A stretch of 64,000 nucleotides of DNA from Fallopia convolvulus (taxonomy: Eukaryota; Streptophyta; Magnoliopsida; Caryophyllales; Polygonaceae): assembly GCA_964016875.1 (NCBI GenBank), contig OZ024722.1, positions 15,444,576-15,508,575 on the forward strand, in the 5' to 3' direction. The position numbers and the translations under genes were made by a program. Positions 58,701 through 64,000 of the stretch are shown one piece after another. The notes below the pieces were generated by a model. That model was not told where the DNA came from. It did not search any database and saw only the letters and a list, made by a program, of their open reading frames with translations. The first letter of the stretch is position 1. The number at the start of each line of letters is the position of its first letter.

Positions 58701-61700
58701 AAGCAAGCTCTCAGAAGGAAGCTTGGGCTCTCTTCTACAGATGCGAAGCAGCCATTGGTATTTTACTTTCTGTATTCCACTCTTTAGTCCATGTGCTGGT
58801 GCTTGATCTACTTCCTCCCTCTTCTTTTTTGTGTTTTGATGAAAATGCAACTTTCGGTCAAGTATCAACTTTATATGAAGTGTTCATCCCCATTCTTATC
58901 TTGCTTAGAGAAAATGCTGTTCCGATTCTTTTTTATTTTCTTTGTAGATCTATTTAACCTACATTGAGCTACTCTTGAGAGTCTGAGGAAAGTTTTTGTG
59001 CTCTGTTGCAATGCTTAATTCTGTCTTTTAATTGGATGTTGTGATAAGATTGTTCTCTCAAATGTATACGGATGCATATATAAAATCTCTGAGCTACTTG
59101 AAAGCATGAATAGTTGTTTTTCTTGCATACTTGCAAGTTCAGTATAATCAATGAATAAGTGGTTTCCTGATAATCATTAATACATTTCCATCTTTGATAA
59201 ATCATCAGGGTAAATAGTACCTCTGTTCCTCTAGTTTGCATATAATGCAATGTTTTCGTATCTTGTCAGTATACAGGCAGCTTTGTCTTCCATTGCTCTG
59301 CCTAGATATGAAACTAAAGCAAAATGAATTTGTTCAACTTAGATCCAATGTCATATATTTGTTTTAGGCTAGATCAGTGCACAGATTAGTATTTGGACAG
59401 CATTTGATTGAATTGATATCTGATAATAGAATGCTTCATCACATATAAACTGTTAGGTTTCAGTAGGATCTATGAGGATATTGTAATTATCCTTATGACA
59501 AATGTATAGCAATAAAGGTCATCCTTGATTGTAGAATTTTGTTCATCGTAGTGATCGCTGATTTGTTTTTGAGCAGGTTGGTTGCGTAACAAGATTGGTT
59601 CCTCAGAAAGGGATACATCTTATTAGACATGCTATGTATCGTACAATAGAGCTTGGGGGACAGTTTGTGCTTCTTGGTTCTAGCCCTGTGCATCAAATTC
59701 AGGTGCTGTATCTCCATATTCTTCATCCTTTTTTCAATTAAATCAAAGGGAAATTCTTTTGGTGCCCTCGAGTTTTCGACTTTTCCTTTTGGTATCCAAA
59801 AATTTTTTTTATTCCTCTTGGTACCCCTCTACTTTATATAAGTATTGTACCATAACCAATAGTGCCCCATAACCCATTTTTCATCCATTATCTTTTCATT
59901 TCCGTTAAAAAAAATCCAACTTTTTTACTCCTTTTTACTCTTTCTTTTAAACACTTCCCTACTGAAGAGAGGAGGGGCCGGCGGCAACGATGTCGGTGAA
60001 GTCGGGGGCTGGCGGCTAGTCGGAACAACATTGGGCGATGAGGAGGGGCGCTGGGGAAGGCATTGTTGGCGGTGGTGGCGTCGTGGCTGATTTTGGGAAT
60101 GGGCTGTAGTAGTTGGGATTCGGATTCGGGATTCGGATTTAGGAATTATTCCGAATTTTTTTTCGGAAAGTTTCATCCAATCACAAATTTTCCTTCAATC
60201 TTATCCCCTATGTAACTGATTTATGCTTATGGTTACAGTATCGAACGCAATTTCAATCTACTTCTTTCTCATCTGTTTGATTTTTTTTTGTTAAATTTGT
60301 GGTCGCAATCGACCCTATTTTCGATGTTTTCTGATGAATGGAATCAAGCTCTCGCTGGGGGGTAGTAGTAGGGATTCGGGTTCGGGATCGGGGTTCGGGT
60401 TGTTGGGCTTGACGGGTATTAGTACGAGTTGGGTTTCAGAGAGCACTCTTTGACAGCTTCTTCTTCGGATCTAAGCGGGGATTTGGAGACGATGTGGTGG
60501 TTGCTGGGCGGTGAGATTGGGTGGTGGTCGAGTCGTTCAAGGTTTCCGGTGGTGCCTTTTTTGTGGGTGCTGATGCAGCAAGCCATTTTTGATGGTTCTA
60601 TTTGTTTTAAATTGGATTGAAGGAAGTGGAGTTTTCTCAGCACAAAGAATCTCATGGAAGATGAGAGTGCTTTGGCAGTAGAAAAAAGAAAACAAAAGTT
60701 GGAGTTTTTTTTAATTTTTTAACGGAAGTTAGAAGAGATTGGATGGAAAAATGAGTTTTGGGTACTTTGGTTTACTGTACAATATTTATACAAAGTAGAG
60801 GGGTACTAAAAGGAATAAAAAAAAAAATTTGGGCACCAAAAGGAAAAGTCGGAAACAGGAGGCCACCAAAAGGAATTTACATTTTATGAAAATTACCTTT
60901 GAAGGCTTTATCATCTTGTAGTAAAGAATTCCAGCGTAGCTCTTTATGCATGCATAATCCATTTTGTATTCTGTTTCTTGCCACCGGTTAAGTGAAGTAA
61001 GTGGGATCTGCAGTGTAATTCAAGGATCCCTCTGTTTTTTTAACACCCTCTGTAATCACACACACTATATCCAACTTTTACCTATTTATAGATCATATCG
61101 GTGTGCCTTATATAATTTAAATAGCACCCGCTATTGCCAAATGCCAGTAGCCCGCATTCTGTTACCTTTTCTATGTATCATCTATAACTTGCTTATATCT
61201 TCTGTAGAGAGAGTTTGAGGGTATTGCAAACCAGTTTGAGAATTACAGCAACGTTCGGTTGATACTAAAGTACGACGATACCCTTGCCCATTCCATTTAT
61301 GCCGCATCTGATATGTTCATCATCCCATCTATGTTCGAGCCTTGTGGTCTAACACAGGTAAACCTGGTTTGTCATACAATTTTATTTTGTGTTTATGCAT
61401 ATAATGATAGAAGTTGCCTAATGTACTTTTATTAGTCTAATTTGCCTTTTCGGGTCTCTTCAAATTTCTAATTATCCAAGGACACTTTAAGACTCCTCAA
61501 GTTAATTGAATTGGTATATAAAAAATGATGAAGATTATTACCTCTGGACAGATATCCATGCTCATATCTGATACAGATTCTTTCCACAAATCCAAGTTTT
61601 CTCAAATTGATCCCTTGTAGAGACATGCTTTGCTTTATTCATGAACATACCTACTGTATGTTTTGTGCTCACTAATAGAGCTTTCTACAAATCAAGTTCT

Positions 61701-62683
61701 TGTGCATTCAACTTGTATAATTTTGTTTTATCTGTTCTTGGTTGCACATCTTTAAGGACAAATTTTGAAAAAAAAATCCTCTCCCTATAGCTGGATAATG
61801 GGAATGAATTTATAAACTCTCAACTTGTTGAACACAAACTTTTTTACCTTAATTATATGTTTCTGCAGATGATAGCAATGAGATATGGTACAATTCCAAT
61901 TGTAAGAAAGACTGGTGGCTTAAATGACAGGTATTCAATGTTGTATGTTGTTAAAATGCCCATGAGATATTGAGATGTGCTTTGGAAAATACTCCATATT
62001 GCTGACACTGTATTATTTTATTTTCCTTAGTGTTTTTGATGTTGATGATGATGCAATTCCCCCTCAATTCCGTAACGGGTTTACCTTTTACAATCCAGAT
62101 GAACAGGTTAATCATCTTTTCACTTGTTATCCATGTTGGATATTTGTACTAAGCATCAGTGTGCAAGAAGCTAGAGAGCCACTGATCTAAACGGGAGAAC
62201 CGAACTGAACCGAATCAGGTCAAAACCAGAACAGGCAGTTCAGCCTCTTCCAGGCTCCCACAGTTAGGTTCCGTTCGGGGGTTTGAGGCTTTGAGCAACC
62301 AGCAGTTTAGAACTAGAGGAACCTCCGGTTCCGGCTTTTACGCCCTTTTTTTTATTTGTGAAATAACTGCCGGTTTGGACCTTGGAAACCGAACTGGAAC
62401 CAGAACTGCCTGTTCGGAGTTTTACCCGGTTTAGGTCAAACCATGGAACCAGAATTGTGGCCATCTCTTATTGTCTATCTCCTGATTTTCCAAGTATATC
62501 TTTGAATCATTGCAGGGGTTAAATAGTGCCTTGGATAGAGCACTACATTACTACAAAAATAATGAAAAGGTTTGGATGGAGCTTGCTCAAAAGGTTATGA
62601 ATTTGGATTTCAGCTGGGAACTATCAGCTTCCCAGTATGAAGAGCTTTATCAAAAGTCACTAGCTAGAAGATCTTCAGTATGA
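52778..62683 (+). CDS. SS4: Starch synthase 4 (soluble, granule initiation), plastid, 16 exons
   Basis: ADP-glucose:alpha-1,4-glucan glucosyltransferase acting in starch granule initiation in the plastid (family knowledge). Exons: 52778-52911, 53621-53936, 55627-55708, 55804-56893, 57009-57060, 57295-57417, 57493-57568, 57659-57843, 57936-58130, 58230-58301, 58548-58757, 59577-59702, 61208-61357, 61869-61930, 62031-62106, 62516-62683, totalling 3117 nt or 1038 residues (Arabidopsis SS4 has about 1040). Residues 1-45 are a Ser/Arg-rich transit peptide. About 170-520 form the long coiled coil unique to SS4 (ARVRALEDLEKILREKEAM). The GT5 domain starts near 545 with the ADP-glucose motif K558-VGGLADV, then HCHDWQTAFV. 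The GT1 half has FEPCGLTQ (about 930-937) and the second glycine motif KTGGL (951-955). The frame is open and junctions are canonical. The long introns hold three transposons. Confidence 0.96.
54559..55373. mobile_element. Non-autonomous hAT element in SS4 intron 2
   Basis: A perfect 8-bp target duplication, aatggagt, flanks it (54551-54558 and 55374-55381). Inverted ends start cagtgtattaaaaggcg and, on the other side, cagtgtttaaaaaggc. Both subterminal zones are packed with cctaggcg/cgcctagg-type repeats, and the centre is AT-rich. There is no transposase. The CAGTG start, 8-bp TSD and subterminal motif clusters are hAT hallmarks. At 815 bp it is large for a MITE. Confidence 0.93.
59748..60880. 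mobile_element. Long-TIR Mutator-like element in SS4 intron 12
   Basis: The first ~140 bp (gggaaattcttttggtgccc... to ...cccatttttcatccatt) and the inverted last ~140 bp (tgtaaattccttttggtggc...) align with roughly 85% identity by eye, sharing gacttttccttttggt and agtacccctctacttt blocks. The interior is GC-rich (60000-60550) with no conserved domain and could be captured host sequence, as in Pack-MULEs. No 9-bp duplication was found. Intron splicing is not obviously affected. Confidence 0.75.
62185..62470. mobile_element. Fold-back element in SS4 intron 15
   Basis: gaacaggcagttc and gaactgcctgttc, with flanking aaccgaactgaaccg / ggtttaggtcaaacc phrases, form an imperfect inverted repeat around about 150 bp. 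GGTTC/GAACC phrases fill the element. No target duplication was seen. The family is unknown. Confidence 0.5.
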
Positions 62684-63461
62684 TGGCACACAATCTTGTA
62701 ATACTGCCAAGTGCTAACAGTGAAGAGTGAGAACAAATATTTTTTCTTTACTTGTCACCAAGGTAAATAGCGTTACGCATCATATTGCATATTTGCATAG
62801 CTTGCACAAAAAGGCCGAATATTAATTATGATTTGCTGCAGATTCCTACAAGGGAAATGACAAGAAAGAAAGAGAGGTTCCGTCCGACACAGCTGCTGTT
62901 ACTTTTGCTAGTTAGCTTACATTTGCCATGAGTCATGAAATGTCCACATTGCAATTTCCTCCCAGCAACGAAGTTTCTAGTATTCAGTTCCAGGGTTCAA
63001 CGTTTACAGAGGCCGGCCTGAACAATCGAACGAAAATCAACTTAGTTTGTGTTTGGATGCATATAAATCACTAAATCACGCTTTATGCAGCTTACAATCA
63101 TTTTATCATAGTGCTGTTTGGATGAACAAATTATAATACATAATAACTTACCAAACATCAACTATGTTGACTTTGAATTAGACAATGCATTTTTAATTTT
63201 ATGTCTGATACATAAATCTTTTATACCGCATGAAAACCAACAAACCGACTCCTATTGAATATTGAAGGTTCCAATTACAACAGAAATAGATCAAGGAAGA
63301 AACAGAGAGAACGAGGTAAGCCTGTATAAATCTATAACGAAGCAGGCAGAATTGGATACCCTCATCACAGCTAATAAAAAATTATCAGGCTAATGAAAAT
63401 ACCACCTGCAAGTATTACAAACAAAACTAGTTACATTTCGCAGTTACTATGACAAACAAAA
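62684..63461. other. SS4 3' UTR and gap to the convergent kinase gene
   Basis: The first ~350 bp probably contain the SS4 3' UTR (a possible further 3' UTR intron ends at gctgcag near 62841). At about 63045-63180 the phrases tgtgtttggatgcat and gtgctgtttggatgaac with ttaccaaacatca suggest a worn Tourist-like MITE. No gene. Confidence 0.4.
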
Positions 63462-63832
63462 CTAGTTCAGCTCAGCTTTTAGTGATGATGGCACCTCGGT
63501 GTTCTTAATTAGCTTGACAAGCAAAGACAACACAGCATTAATGTCAGGCCGATACTCGGGATCTGGGCTAGTGCAAGACAAGGCCAGGTTAAGAACCTGT
63601 CTTAGCACATCCACTTGCTCTTCTGCCATAATTGAGGCAAGTGAAGGATCAACAACGTTGTATAGTTTGTTGTCATCGATAAGAGATTCCCTCACAAGAT
63701 TCTGCAAAGTCAATGGCAAACCATCTTCACCCACAAGCCCAGTTGGCCTTCTTCCGGTTATTAGCTCCATCATTACAATCCCGAAGCTGAATATGTCGAC
63801 TTTGGTCGTTGCAGACCTCATGTATGCATATT
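63462..63832 (-). CDS. Last exon of an FLS2-like LRR receptor kinase (partial)
   Basis: This exon encodes the C-terminal lobe of a Ser/Thr kinase at the plasma membrane. It starts after a canonical acceptor (tttctgcag, minus strand) with E-YAYMRSATTKVDIFSFGIVMMEL, i.e. the end of the APE motif (subdomain VIII) and subdomain IX (DIFSFG). ELITGRRPTGL, ALSCTSPDPEYRPDINAVLSLLVKL (subdomain XI Arg) and a short tail to the TAG at 63462-63464 follow. The pattern FAYMRKVTTKADVFSFGI of FLS2, a flagellin receptor, is the closest I recall, but many LRR-XII kinases look alike. The upstream exons lie beyond the window. It converges with SS4. Confidence 0.88.
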
Positions 63833-64000
63833 CTGCAGAAAGAAAAGCATACAAATGACACACCTTTTTAGAATACGAGGATGATGTTGTTAAGAACCCT
63901 AAAAAATTAAAATAATCAGATCGTAAATGTGAAAGCAAACATCTCGCTATTCAGACGATTTGGAAGAATCCTTACAATTGTATTTCATTTCATTCATCAA

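Noticed and set aside
59925..60655. Frames in the interior of the SS4 intron 12 element
   Set aside because: No domain could be recognised and the frames overlap on both strands; recorded only as a possibly captured GC-rich interior.

Overview
The window is plant nuclear DNA, almost certainly from a eudicot. The evidence is intron-rich genes with GT-AG junctions, a cell-wall O-acetylation gene, a plastid starch synthase gene, and a dense mix of plant LTR retrotransposons, LINEs, MITEs and a Cassandra-type element. I could not settle genus or family from the sequence alone.

Three host genes frame the window. At the left is a complete 16-exon RWA (REDUCED WALL ACETYLATION, Cas1p-like) gene on the + strand (147-6027). 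At the right is a complete 16-exon STARCH SYNTHASE 4 gene on the + strand (52778-62683, 1038 codons). At the extreme right edge is the last exon of an FLS2-like LRR receptor kinase on the - strand (63462-63832). These genes are unrelated in function.

Nearly everything between is mobile-element DNA. From left to right: a 5'-truncated LINE with a perfect 17-bp target duplication (6.5-6.8 kb); a broken NAM-associated/MYB-like gene of the PIF/Harbinger-partner type (7.05-8.24 kb); a minus-strand L1-type LINE that has lost its endonuclease and carries an inverted copy of part of its own ORF1 (10-14.8 kb); about 88 copies of an 8-bp repeat (17.46-18.17 kb); an old minus-strand Ty1-copia element that landed in that simple repeat and holds a 54-bp tandem array (18.17-24.26 kb); and a truncated, intron-bearing protein disulfide isomerase pseudogene (26 kb).

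The centrepiece is a nest at 30498-50437. A Ty3-gypsy element of the TAT type (- strand, dual RNase H, TSD agaac) carries an extra antisense ORF next to its 3' LTR. A Ty1-copia Sirevirus (+ strand, 32786-43666, TSD gagtt) sits just downstream of its integrase, and a 509-bp Cassandra TRIM with 5S-rRNA-derived LTRs (48880-49388, TSD ccaat) sits in its gag. LTR divergence (about 3.4% outer, about 2% inner) agrees with the order of insertion. The outer element itself lies in an older LTR-element remnant (28.16-30.5 kb plus 50.4-52.4 kb).

The introns of SS4 host a textbook non-autonomous hAT element with an 8-bp duplication, a long-TIR Mutator-like element and a fold-back element. The introns of RWA host smaller MITE/SINE relics and one GC-AG splice site. 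I found no unknown multi-gene system. The most unusual items are the nested trio, the antisense ORF, the 5S-bearing element, the scrambled LINE and the giant octanucleotide repeat.
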